The notes under the pieces were generated by a model. It had not been told where the DNA came from. It did not search any database and saw only the letters and a program-made list of their open reading frames with translations. A stretch of DNA of 64,000 nt, taken from Ponticaulis koreensis DSM 19734 (lineage in GTDB: Bacteria; Pseudomonadota; Alphaproteobacteria; Caulobacterales; Hyphomonadaceae). The stretch's first letter is position 1, and every line of letters starts with the position of its first letter. The position numbers and the translations under genes were made by a program. The DNA lies in contig NZ_ATVJ01000002.1 of assembly GCF_000420665.1 (NCBI RefSeq), forward strand, positions 434,001-498,000, given 5' to 3'. Positions 45,261-52,798 of the stretch are shown piece after piece.

Positions 45261-46352
45261 ATGCAAACCTCACCGGAGACAGAGACGAACCGTTTCACGC
45301 CGCTCGCCATAGCGCGGCGGCTGGCGGGCTATATCGCTCGCCTCTCCGGCTTTGTTGAGGATTACCGCGAAGCGCCGCCCGAGGCTTTCCGGGCTTCGCT
45401 CATTCCTGCGCAGGCAGGAATCCCGAACGATCAGGGGGAACCAGATCCCTGCCTCCGCAGGGATGAGCGAGATAGTGGGCACACCACAAGCAACGCGCAG
45501 GCGCAGGCCGGTCGAGCTGGTGAGACCTCACAGCCAATCTACCCGCACAAGCAAAGCGAAGGCGCAGACAGCCCGAGCCAGTGGCGAGGGAACGCTGTCG
45601 AGCAAACGAGTAAACCCCACATGCAGTTGCGCTATAAACAGCGCTTTCTCACCCACATCCGCCGGGTGGAATACACGCTGCGCTGTTACATACTGTGGCT
45701 CGCCGCACAGCTGATCGAGCGCGGCTTTATGCCCTCTGCCCCGCCAGAACGGCAATCGCATCCCGCGCCGGAACAAGACCTGACGGGCCTCATCCGCAAG
45801 CAGGAATTGGAGTTGAGACGGCTGACCAGCGAAACGCCGCGCATTGGTGGTTTCAGCGTCACCACGCCTGACTTTTCCAATAGTCGTAAAGCATCAGAGC
45901 GACGCGGGCTGAGCTTCCGGCCAGACCCGCTGAGCGTGGTGCCGATTGCCGATCTCATGGCCCGAATGGCGCGCCTGCCGCGCGTTTTGAAACGCGCAGA
46001 CCTGTTGGCCGAACGCCTGGTGTGGAAGGCACTCAATTGTCATCCCGAAGCGCCCCGCACCATGACAAGCGACCGCGCAGGCGCAGCCAGCCCAATCCAA
46101 CGGATTGGATTAGCTGGCGAGCAGAAAAGCAAAAGACAGCCACTCTTCTATAAGCCGTTTGAAAACTGGCTGCCGCCCGAAGAGTTATGGGCCTCCAGCG
46201 AGGATGAGGAGGAACGGGGCGACCTAAACTATCTTCATCACCTTGCCCGCGAAGGGCTGAACACAACCGGCTATGGCATACCGCCACCCGGCGCAAATGA
46301 CGCCCTCCCCAGGCTCACACATTTCCAACCACCTGCTATTCGCCCGCTGTGA
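45261..46352 (+). CDS. Hypothetical protein interrupted in frame by palindromic repeats
   Basis: 363 residues, no family recognised. Unique-looking parts are about 1-45, 120-255 (rich in Arg and Leu, helical, RVEYTLRCYILWLAAQLIERG) and 290-363 (FENWLPPEELWASSEDEEE). Between them lie residues encoded by repeats: about 47-69 (SLIPAQAGIPNDQ then PCLRRDE) come from a large palindrome, 96-115 from family-1 repeat A and 269-287 from family-1 repeat B. All keep the frame open. Without them the protein would be about 290 residues. No signal peptide is visible. Whether it is translated is not proven, but the open frame across several inserts argues for selection. Confidence 0.6.
   Translation: MQTSPETETNRFTPLAIARRLAGYIARLSGFVEDYREAPPEAFRASLIPAQAGIPNDQGEPDPCLRRDERDSGHTTSNAQAQAGRAGETSQPIYPHKQSEGADSPSQWRGNAVEQTSKPHMQLRYKQRFLTHIRRVEYTLRCYILWLAAQLIERGFMPSAPPERQSHPAPEQDLTGLIRKQELELRRLTSETPRIGGFSVTTPDFSNSRKASERRGLSFRPDPLSVVPIADLMARMARLPRVLKRADLLAERLVWKALNCHPEAPRTMTSDRAGAASPIQRIGLAGEQKSKRQPLFYKPFENWLPPEELWASSEDEEERGDLNYLHHLAREGLNTTGYGIPPPGANDALPRLTHFQPPAIRPL
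45399..45467 (+). repeat. Large palindromic repeat (REP-like) inside the coding frame
   Basis: The arms 45399-45422 and 45444-45467 are inverted repeats of 24 nt with three mismatches, separated by 21 nt. It is translated as SLIPAQAGI and, on the other arm, CLRRDE. From memory, very similar peptides appear as spurious or inserted translations of interspersed palindromes in many proteobacteria. Confidence 0.8.
45546..45604 (+). repeat. Family-1 hairpin repeat, copy A
   Basis: 59 nt, matching copy C (48375-48433) at 49 of 59 positions in a gap-free hand alignment. GACAG at 45567-45571 can pair with CTGTC at 45595-45599. It lies in the coding frame of the 45261 gene. A more degenerate relative may lie at about 45486-45528. 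Confidence 0.72.
46065..46123 (+). repeat. Family-1 hairpin repeat, copy B
   Basis: Also 59 nt. The flanks resemble A and C (GGCGCAG on the left, CGAGCAG on the right), but the stem is GCCAGC (46086-46091) with GCTGGC (46113-46118), and inside it is a second perfect stem CCAATCC (46092-46098) with GGATTGG (46102-46108). It lies in the coding frame of the 45261 gene. Confidence 0.65.
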
Positions 46353-46379
46353 TCACACATGCGGGCCGATAGTGCTTGT

Positions 46380-46988
46380 CTAAGCATCACTCTGGCGAGG
46401 CGCTGTCAGATATCCGCGGATAAGAAGCACCAGCTCGTCTTCGAATTCCCGGCTTTTCAGCATGTCAGGGTCATCCATCATGGCGGACCGCACGACATTC
46501 AAAATTGACCGGGTCAGAATATAGGACTTCACGCGAGACAAGCTGCCCGGACCGCCCATGCTGGTGTTCAGAAGGGTCTCGATTTCAGCGGAGACGATAT
46601 CCATAACATCGTCGCGCTCGCCTTCCCGCAAACCGGCAAGGTATCGAAGCAAGGCCACCCGCCCGATGACATCCGTGTCGGAGAAATACGCAATCAGAAG
46701 CCGGACGATGTTGCGCGCCCGCTCACCGCGAACCTCAGTCTGCGGCACATGCAGACACTCAATGACCTGGTGCGCAATCCGCTCGCCCTCACGTCGTGCC
46801 AGAGCATAGTACACTGCGTCGCGCCCGTCGAAATACTGGTACAGCGTACCGATGGACACGCCCGCCCTTTCGGCAATGCGGTTGGTCGTAACCTCTGCCT
46901 CTTTGCGCGCCGCCAAAAGCTGAGCCGTTGCATCCAGAATAGCCGTTACTGTCGCTTTTGCCCGTGCCTGATTTGGCTTTTTTCTCAT
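46380..46988 (-). CDS. TetR family transcriptional regulator
   Basis: 202 residues. AILDATAQLLAARKEAEVTTNRIAERAGVSIGTLYQYFDGRDAVYYALARRE is a typical TetR DNA-binding domain, followed by a helical ligand/dimer domain. It is divergent from a sterol desaturase-family gene, its likely target, with 138 nt between the starts. The ligand is probably a lipid or related molecule, by context only. ATG 46988 (MRKKPNQARAK) has AAAGG upstream; the open frame continues for 17 codons but that part is hydrophobic and unlike a TetR N terminus. Confidence 0.88.
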   Translation of the reverse strand: MRKKPNQARAKATVTAILDATAQLLAARKEAEVTTNRIAERAGVSIGTLYQYFDGRDAVYYALARREGERIAHQVIECLHVPQTEVRGERARNIVRLLIAYFSDTDVIGRVALLRYLAGLREGERDDVMDIVSAEIETLLNTSMGGPGSLSRVKSYILTRSILNVVRSAMMDDPDMLKSREFEDELVLLIRGYLTAPRQSDA

Positions 46989-47126
46989 ATTTATCAGACC
47001 TTTGAAAAAACTGAGGAGACAGCTTTCCTGCCCTTTCAAATACGAGTTTCAAAACTGAGGATTACTCATATTATTCCAGAACAGGCAATGTTCAAGCCAG
47101 CGACACGCCATCTGAGGAGACGACAT

Positions 47127-48062
47127 ATGAGCATTTATTCCTACCTGATTTATTTCGGACCGGTTTTTCTTCTCATGATCGCAGCCGAGTATTTTGTCGG
47201 GCGTGCACGCGGTCAGTCACTCTATACGAAGGGTGACACGCTGGCTTCGATTTCCATTGCAGTCGTCCAGCGCGTCATCTCGATGTTGCCGCTGTCACTT
47301 GTGCCGCTGGCTACGCTTTATGCATTTGAGAACTATCGTCTCTTCGAACTTGAGGTGACCGATTGGTGGTATTGGCCGGCTCTGTTTCTGGCCTTCGAGT
47401 TTGCGTATTACTGGTATCATCGACTGAGCCATGAAATCCGCTGGCTGTGGGCGACCCATAGCGTGCACCACTCCATTGAGGAGATGAATATTCTCGCTGC
47501 GTATCGGTTCGGCTGGACCGGTTGGCTTTCCATGGGCAGCCTGATTTTCCTGCCGCTGAGCCTGCTCGGGTTTTCACCGGTTTATGTGGCACTGATGTTT
47601 GCGCTGAACCTCATGTATCAATCCTGGCTGCACACAAATCTTATTCCCAAGCTTGGATGGGTTGAGGGTATTCTGAACACACCGTCTGCACACCGGGTGC
47701 ACCATGCCGTGAACCCGAAGTATCTCGATCGCAATCATGGTGGTGTTCTGATGATCTATGACCGGCTGTTCGGCACCTATCAGCCTGAAGACGCAGATGA
47801 ACCGTGCAAATATGGGCTGGTTAAACCCGTCGGCAGCTTCAACCCGATCCGCATCGCCCTGCATGAATGGATCAATATTTTCCGCGATCTTCGGGCAAAT
47901 TCCGTCCGTCACTGGCCAGGATTTCTGTTCGGGCCACCCGGCTGGCAACCGGATGGACAAGGGCAGACAGCAAAAGTCATTCGTGCGCAGGCTCAGTCGG
48001 CATCAGCGAAGGTGGCCAGCAAGGCCCCACCGGTTGAGAGTCTGGAGGCGCAACAGGTCTGA
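47127..48062 (+). CDS. Sterol desaturase/fatty acid hydroxylase family protein
   Basis: 311 residues with about five membrane segments. The di-iron histidine boxes are YYWYHRLSHE, WATHSVHHS and HRVHHAVN, the pattern of the FA_hydroxylase superfamily. It should hydroxylate or desaturate a membrane lipid with O2. The C-terminal tail is polar and rich in Ala, Gln and Lys (SASAKVASKAPP). GAGGAG lies 9 nt before ATG 47127. It is divergent from a TetR gene and is followed 53 nt later by a small membrane protein. Confidence 0.9.
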   Translation: MSIYSYLIYFGPVFLLMIAAEYFVGRARGQSLYTKGDTLASISIAVVQRVISMLPLSLVPLATLYAFENYRLFELEVTDWWYWPALFLAFEFAYYWYHRLSHEIRWLWATHSVHHSIEEMNILAAYRFGWTGWLSMGSLIFLPLSLLGFSPVYVALMFALNLMYQSWLHTNLIPKLGWVEGILNTPSAHRVHHAVNPKYLDRNHGGVLMIYDRLFGTYQPEDADEPCKYGLVKPVGSFNPIRIALHEWINIFRDLRANSVRHWPGFLFGPPGWQPDGQGQTAKVIRAQAQSASAKVASKAPPVESLEAQQV

Positions 48063-48115
48063 CGGAACTTCCAGTCCGCCTCGCCCGTTGATTTGTCAGA
48101 AAGGAGGTAACAGAG

Positions 48116-48358
48116 ATGAAAACCAATACCCTATTGTCGATTGTGCTGTTTGGCCTCTTTAACGCCGTGATTTTCGGCGCTGGCCTTATTCTGGCACTCG
48201 GCATTTCGCAGTCTGCGACCGGCACAGCGATTGGTATCGTGATATCGGCGCTATTCAGTATCGTGGTGAGTGCATATCTCGCCCTGCATTATGCGCCACG
48301 CCTGCGTGCGCAGTACTGGCGCCGCGAAGGCGAAACGCCCAAAGCGATCTGGTCGTAA
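48116..48358 (+). CDS. Small membrane protein, unknown function
   Basis: 80 residues with two membrane helices (LLSIVLFGLFNAVIFGAGLILALGI and AIGIVISALFSIVVSAYLAL) and a basic C-terminal tail (RLRAQYWRREGE). AAAGGAGGT precedes the ATG, a strong ribosome site. No family recognised. It is 53 nt after the hydroxylase gene and may be in the same operon; a helper role in the membrane is only a guess. Confidence 0.7.
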   Translation: MKTNTLLSIVLFGLFNAVIFGAGLILALGISQSATGTAIGIVISALFSIVVSAYLALHYAPRLRAQYWRREGETPKAIWS

Positions 48359-48374
48359 GCGCGTTCTATCACTT

Positions 48375-48433
48375 CACGAGCGAAGCGAAGGCGCAGACAG
48401 TCTGAACCGAAGGCGATGAAACGCTGTCGAGCA
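48375..48433 (+). repeat. Family-1 hairpin repeat, copy C
   Basis: Intergenic copy between the small membrane protein gene and the end of recO. It shares 49 of 59 bases with copy A. Its stem is GACAG (48396-48400) with CTGTC (48424-48428). Confidence 0.72.
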
Positions 48434-48447
48434 GACAAACAGCACAC

Positions 48448-49188
48448 CTAAAAAACAACAATTTCCATATCTGACAGCCGCCGGAGCATGAGTTCTCTCG
48501 ATCCTGGCGGCGGTTTATGGGCTTCAGCATAGAGCCGGTTGGTAATGAAATGGCCGGTCAGCCTGAAGCCTTTTCCTATGTCTTCAGCGCTGGCGTCAGC
48601 CTCTGAGTTCACCAGAAATTCCGGCAGCTGGAGCAGCTTATCGACATATTCCGGCACTTCCTCACCGCAGGCGGCGCGCCCCGTTCGCGGGCTGACATGG
48701 GTGAGCCCGTTTTTGCGGCCTGAGACAGCGCATTTGGAGAAATCGAGGCCATAGCCAACGGTACGAAGGAAGCCGACTTCCCAGCTCACCATCAGGGCTG
48801 GCCAGAGTTCTCTATCGCCCAACTGGTCGAGCACAAACTCGGTCGCGTCGTACAGCATGGGATAAGCCTGCCCGTCCGGCAAAGAGGTATTCAGAAGTGA
48901 GGTGACCGAATTGAGCGCAGTCAGCGAGAGCCGCGAGGACATGAACATCGCCGCGCGGTTTGCCGTGGCTTCGGAGAGATTGAAATTGCCGAGCTGGTTT
49001 TCATTCCGCGCGCGCCATTCAAGCTCCAGCGTGGTGCCAACTTCAAAGCTCGCGCGTTTCTTGGTGGAGTTGCCGCCATGGATAAATCCGGACTGGCGGC
49101 CATGTTCACGCGTAAAGGCATCGAGGATCAGGCCGGTTTCACCAAACCGGCGACTGCCAAGAACAATGCCCGTATCACGCCATTCCAT
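48448..49188 (-). CDS. recO: DNA repair protein RecO
   Basis: 246 residues. MEWRDTGIVLGSRRFGETGLILDAFTREHGRQSG is the OB-fold domain that binds ssDNA and SSB, followed by the helical domain. The cysteines of the zinc site are reduced to one Cys in FSKCAVSG and one in RAACGEE, where the four-cysteine form is common, so the metal is probably lost. RecO loads RecA with RecR. It follows era on the same strand with a 153-nt gap that holds a hairpin repeat, in contrast to the tight spacing upstream of era. Confidence 0.92.
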   Translation of the reverse strand: MEWRDTGIVLGSRRFGETGLILDAFTREHGRQSGFIHGGNSTKKRASFEVGTTLELEWRARNENQLGNFNLSEATANRAAMFMSSRLSLTALNSVTSLLNTSLPDGQAYPMLYDATEFVLDQLGDRELWPALMVSWEVGFLRTVGYGLDFSKCAVSGRKNGLTHVSPRTGRAACGEEVPEYVDKLLQLPEFLVNSEADASAEDIGKGFRLTGHFITNRLYAEAHKPPPGSRELMLRRLSDMEIVVF

Positions 49189-49287
49189 TACTGGGTTTGC
49201 TCGGTACTAATGCCAGCTCCCGCTGGCGCACCTGCGCCTTCGCAATTGCTTGTGGTGATCAGAATGAACGCAGAAGTTTTTGGTGTA

Positions 49288-49330
49288 CAGCCTTGAGCGC
49301 GCTCTATGCGACGCAAGGCGTCGCGAGAGC
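49288..49330 (+). repeat. Hairpin repeat, family 2, copy 2
   Basis: The 19-nt core is identical to copy 1 at 36556. It is followed by GCGACGC-AAG-GCGTCGC (49308-49324) and GAGAGC. Stem length and loop size equal those of copy 1, but both stem strands differ in a complementary way. It lies between era and recO. Confidence 0.75.
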
Positions 49331-49341
49331 AAATCAGAAAA

Positions 49342-50295
49342 CTACACATCAAAATCCAGTCCCAGAGGGGTGTAGAAATCGCGTTTTTCCATCCAGCGCT
49401 CATCCACCTTTACGAACAGGAAAAGGTGCACTTTACGGTCCAGCATGCCTTCAAGCTCTTCGCGGGCACGCTTGCCGATCTCTTTGATCGTCTGACCGCC
49501 CTTACCCAGAACCATGCTCTTATGGTTTTCGCGGCCAATAATCACCGCCTGCTGGATTTTGACGGAGCCGTCTTTACGCTCTTCCCACGTCTCGGTGTCG
49601 ACCATGAGCTGGTATGGCAGTTCCTGGTGAAGACGCAGCATCAGCTTCTCACGCGTAACCTCAGATGCCAAAAGGCGCATAGGCAAGTCAGCCGTCTGCT
49701 CCGCATCATAGAGATACGGGCTTTCCGGCACGAGGCTCGCCAGATGATCGAGCAGCGAAGCCGTTCCATCGCCATTGGCCGCAGAGATCGGGAAGATTTC
49801 AGAATAGATGCCCTCTTCATTCAGCTTCTGAATGACAGGCAGGATTTCGAGGTGGTCGAATTCGTCAATCTTGTTGAGCGCGAGAATGCCTTTGCGGCCC
49901 AGCGTTTTGAGATCTTCCATAACGCGTCGGTCGTCGTCCATAGACTTCTTCTGCGCACCGGTCAGCGGGCGTTTCAGAATTTCGGCAACCCAGCCGGTCG
50001 CGTCGATCACATGGAGAATGACGTCAGCGTCTTCCGCGCCAGCCAGCGCCGCCTTCACCATGGCACGGTCAAGGCGGCGCTTGGTTTTGAAGATACCCGG
50101 CGTGTCGAGCAGAACAATCTGCGCGTCATTGTGCATGGCGATGCCACGAACCGGGAAGCGCGTCGTCTGAACCTTCTGGGTCACAATGGCGACCTTCTGT
50201 CCAACGAGGCGGTTTACGAGGGTAGACTTACCCGCATTTGGCGCGCCGATTACGGCTACAAAGCCTGCGCGTGTCTGATCAGTTTCAGGCGTCAT
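49342..50295 (-). CDS. era: GTPase Era
   Basis: 317 residues. G1 GAPNAGKSTLVNRL, G3 DTPGIF, G4 NKIDEF and G5 SAANG precede a C-terminal KH domain with VIIGRENHKSMVLGKGGQTIKEIGKRAREELE. Era binds the 3' end of 16S rRNA and helps assemble the 30S subunit. I chose ATG 50295; a TTG at 50304 also overlaps the end of rnc. It follows rnc by overlap, as in most alphaproteobacteria. Confidence 0.96.
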   Translation of the reverse strand: MTPETDQTRAGFVAVIGAPNAGKSTLVNRLVGQKVAIVTQKVQTTRFPVRGIAMHNDAQIVLLDTPGIFKTKRRLDRAMVKAALAGAEDADVILHVIDATGWVAEILKRPLTGAQKKSMDDDRRVMEDLKTLGRKGILALNKIDEFDHLEILPVIQKLNEEGIYSEIFPISAANGDGTASLLDHLASLVPESPYLYDAEQTADLPMRLLASEVTREKLMLRLHQELPYQLMVDTETWEERKDGSVKIQQAVIIGRENHKSMVLGKGGQTIKEIGKRAREELEGMLDRKVHLFLFVKVDERWMEKRDFYTPLGLDFDV

Positions 50296-51061
50296 CCGCC
50301 GCAAATCCTTCTACTGCCCGTTCGACCAGCATCGCACGTGCGGCGGCGCGTTGGGCTTCCTGTTTAGAGTGGCCACGGCCCTCGACCGGTGAGTATTCAC
50401 CGACAAGCACACGGGCTGCAAATTCGGGTGCATGGTCTGGTCCGACCTGCCCGACAATTTCATAGGTTGGCGTGGCAAAGCCTTCGCCCTGCGCCCATTC
50501 CTGAAGCGCAGATTTAGGGTCTTTCGGCCGCTTTCCAACCGATTTGATGAGCGGCGCCCAATAGCGCTCAATCATCGCTTTGGCGGGCTTCATGCCGCCA
50601 TCAAGATACACGGCACCTAGAACCGCCTCGCATATATCCGAAAGGATGGAATTCTTTTGACGACCACCCGCACGCTCCTCGGCCGCATCCAGAATGAGGC
50701 AGTCCTGAAGCTCCAGCTTGCGGGCGACTTCCGCGCAGGCATCACGATTGACCAGCGCATTAAGGCGTGGCGCAAGGCCGCCTTCCGGCTCGCCTTCGAA
50801 CTTCTGGAAGAGAAGCTCCGCGATGACCAGGCCAAGCACACGGTCGCCGAGAAATTCGAGCCGCTCATAGGAGAAACGAGCCGAGAACTCTTGCACGGCG
50901 CTCGCATGCGTCATGGCACGATCGAGAAGCGATTTATCCTTGAATGTGTAGCCGATACGCTCCTCAAGCGCCGCGCACGCCTCATCAGAAAGATGCGGCA
51001 GACGGGCAGCCTGTTTGATCTTGGCGCGAAGGCGTGTGCGTTTCGGACGGATTGGCTTCAC
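50285..51061 (-). CDS. rnc: Ribonuclease III
   Basis: 258 residues. [20 protein letters not shown] is the RNase III signature with the catalytic acidic residues, and [18 protein letters not shown] supplies the second set. The C-terminal dsRNA-binding domain is in [23 protein letters not shown] and [13 protein letters not shown]. The N-terminal [21 protein letters not shown] is an unusual basic extension of about 20 residues. The start is GTG at 51061, overlapping the TGA stop of acpS by 4 nt. Confidence 0.95.
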   Translation of the reverse strand: MKPIRPKRTRLRAKIKQAARLPHLSDEACAALEERIGYTFKDKSLLDRAMTHASAVQEFSARFSYERLEFLGDRVLGLVIAELLFQKFEGEPEGGLAPRLNALVNRDACAEVARKLELQDCLILDAAEERAGGRQKNSILSDICEAVLGAVYLDGGMKPAKAMIERYWAPLIKSVGKRPKDPKSALQEWAQGEGFATPTYEIVGQVGPDHAPEFAARVLVGEYSPVEGRGHSKQEAQRAAARAMLVERAVEGFAADDA

Positions 51062-51471
51062 GGATACATGCCCTTCGGAAAGGCCTCAATAATGACCATC
51101 GCAAGTGCATACGGGTCATCATCGGTAATTGAAAGATGGATATGGGCATCCCAGCCCTCAGGGGTCATCTGTTTCAAACGCTCTGCGGCGCCGCCAGTCA
51201 GCTCAAGTGTTGGCTTGCCGGTTGGCAGATTCACAACGCCCATATGCTTCCAATGGACACCGCGGCGGGGAACGCCCGTCCCCAGAGCCTTGGCGCAAGC
51301 TTCCTTCGCTGCGAAGCGTTTTGCATAGGTCTCCGCAGACAGCTTACGGCGTTCTGCAAGCGCAATCTCTGTCGAGGTGTAGACACGGTTTTTGAAGCGC
51401 TCACCAAAGCGTTCAAGCGTGTTACGGATACGGCGAATATCCGCCATGTCCTGCCCCATCCCGATAATCAT
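51058..51471 (-). CDS. acpS: Holo-[acyl-carrier-protein] synthase
   Basis: 137 residues. [14 protein letters not shown] with the magnesium-binding aspartate and [15 protein letters not shown] with the conserved glutamate are the AcpS signatures. It transfers phosphopantetheine from CoA to acyl carrier protein. Its ATG overlaps the stop of pdxJ by 4 nt and its stop overlaps rnc, so pdxJ-acpS-rnc are translationally linked. The lepB gene often found between acpS and rnc is absent. Confidence 0.95.
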   Translation of the reverse strand: MIIGMGQDMADIRRIRNTLERFGERFKNRVYTSTEIALAERRKLSAETYAKRFAAKEACAKALGTGVPRRGVHWKHMGVVNLPTGKPTLELTGGAAERLKQMTPEGWDAHIHLSITDDDPYALAMVIIEAFPKGMYP

Positions 51472-52211
51472 GCACGCGCCTCATCCATCAGGCGACGCAT
51501 CTCGCGGATCGCGGCTTCGAGGCCTACAAACACGGCTTCGCCGATAATGAAGTGTCCAATATTGAGCTCGGTCAGTTCCGGAATTTCGGCAATTGGTGTC
51601 ACCGTGTCGTATGTCAGACCGTGACCGGCTTGCGGCTCGATACCCAGCTCAACAGCGCGTTCAGCGCAGGCCCGAATGCGTTCCAGTTCTTCACCGGCAA
51701 GCGCGCCCTCGCCCGCCTGACAGAGCTCAACAAACCGACCGGTATGAAATTCTGTAATGCTTGCGCCAAGCTGATGGGCTGCAGCAAGCTGAACCATATC
51801 CGGCTCGATGAAGAGAGACACTTTGGAGCCATTGTCTTTCAGCTGACGAATGAACGGCGCCAGATGATTGTGCTGACGCGCGGCATCCAGACCGCCTTCT
51901 GTCGTTCGCTCCTCGCGTTTTTCAGGCACGAACATCGCCGTTTCCGGTTTGAAACGCAGAGCGATATCCAGCATTTCCGGCGTCGCCGCCATCTCAAGAT
52001 TGATCGGCAGTTCAGATGCGTCGCGAACCCGCTGAAGATCTTCATCACGGATGTGACGACGGTCTTCGCGCAAGTGGATAGTAAGACCATCACCGCCTGC
52101 GCCGCTTACGATTTCCGCCGCACGGAATGGATCCGGATGCAGACCACCGCGCGCGTTCCGAATGGTCGCGACGTGATCAATGTTTACGCCAAGCCGGATG
52201 CGTTCACTCAT
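51468..52211 (-). CDS. pdxJ: Pyridoxine 5'-phosphate synthase
   Basis: 247 residues. [17 protein letters not shown] is the N-terminal signature, and [17 protein letters not shown] carries the histidine and arginine of the phosphate and substrate site. It condenses 1-deoxyxylulose-5-phosphate with 3-amino-2-oxopropyl phosphate to make pyridoxine phosphate. Its ATG overlaps the stop of pyrE by one base, and its stop overlaps acpS. Confidence 0.97.
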   Translation of the reverse strand: MSERIRLGVNIDHVATIRNARGGLHPDPFRAAEIVSGAGGDGLTIHLREDRRHIRDEDLQRVRDASELPINLEMAATPEMLDIALRFKPETAMFVPEKREERTTEGGLDAARQHNHLAPFIRQLKDNGSKVSLFIEPDMVQLAAAHQLGASITEFHTGRFVELCQAGEGALAGEELERIRACAERAVELGIEPQAGHGLTYDTVTPIAEIPELTELNIGHFIIGEAVFVGLEAAIREMRRLMDEARA

Positions 52212-52795
52212 CAGAACTTTCTCCGGCTTCCCGGCTTCACAGGCTCAAGCTCAGCAAGTTCTGGCGGCAGATCATTCGGATCGTAGTCAGGGAATTCAAT
52301 AGACGCGAGCGACAGTAGCGTCGTGCCGACATCAGCCTTGCCACCTGAACGGTCGATAATGCAGCCACCGCCGACAAGCGTTCCCGGATATTCTTCGAGC
52401 GCTGCAACCGTCTCACGGAAGGACTTACCTGTCGTGACAATGTCTTCCATCAACAGGATGCGATCATCCTCGTTGAATTCAAAGCCGCGTTTATAGACAA
52501 GCACATCGTCTTCATTGCGTTCAGCGAACATTGCGCGCGCGCCAAGCTGACGTGCCATCTCATAGCCTGGAATGATCCCGCCAACTGCAGGCCCCGTCAC
52601 AACGGTGACTTCGCCATATTCAGCCCGCACCCGCTCTGCCAGAGCAGCGCAAAGCATTTCGGAGACCTTCGGCTGAGAAAATACCAAAGCCTTCTGCAGG
52701 AAAACAGGGCTACGGCGGCCAGAAGACAGGATGAAGTGACCTTCCAGCAGAGCATCAGCATCACGGAAAGCCTGAAGCACGTCGTCTGGTGTCAT
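52211..52795 (-). CDS. pyrE: Orotate phosphoribosyltransferase
   Basis: 194 residues. The PRPP-binding loop is [19 protein letters not shown], and [21 protein letters not shown] supplies the rest of the site. It makes orotidine 5'-phosphate from orotate and PRPP in pyrimidine synthesis. It begins 3 nt after the rsh stop and overlaps pdxJ by one base, so the run rsh-pyrE-pdxJ-acpS-rnc-era is one long operon. Confidence 0.95.
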   Translation of the reverse strand: MTPDDVLQAFRDADALLEGHFILSSGRRSPVFLQKALVFSQPKVSEMLCAALAERVRAEYGEVTVVTGPAVGGIIPGYEMARQLGARAMFAERNEDDVLVYKRGFEFNEDDRILLMEDIVTTGKSFRETVAALEEYPGTLVGGGCIIDRSGGKADVGTTLLSLASIEFPDYDPNDLPPELAELEPVKPGSRRKF

Positions 52796-52798
52796 AGA

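Noticed and set aside
49306-50367. 353-codon open frame opposite era
   Set aside because: Antisense shadow of era; it also runs through the family-2 repeat.
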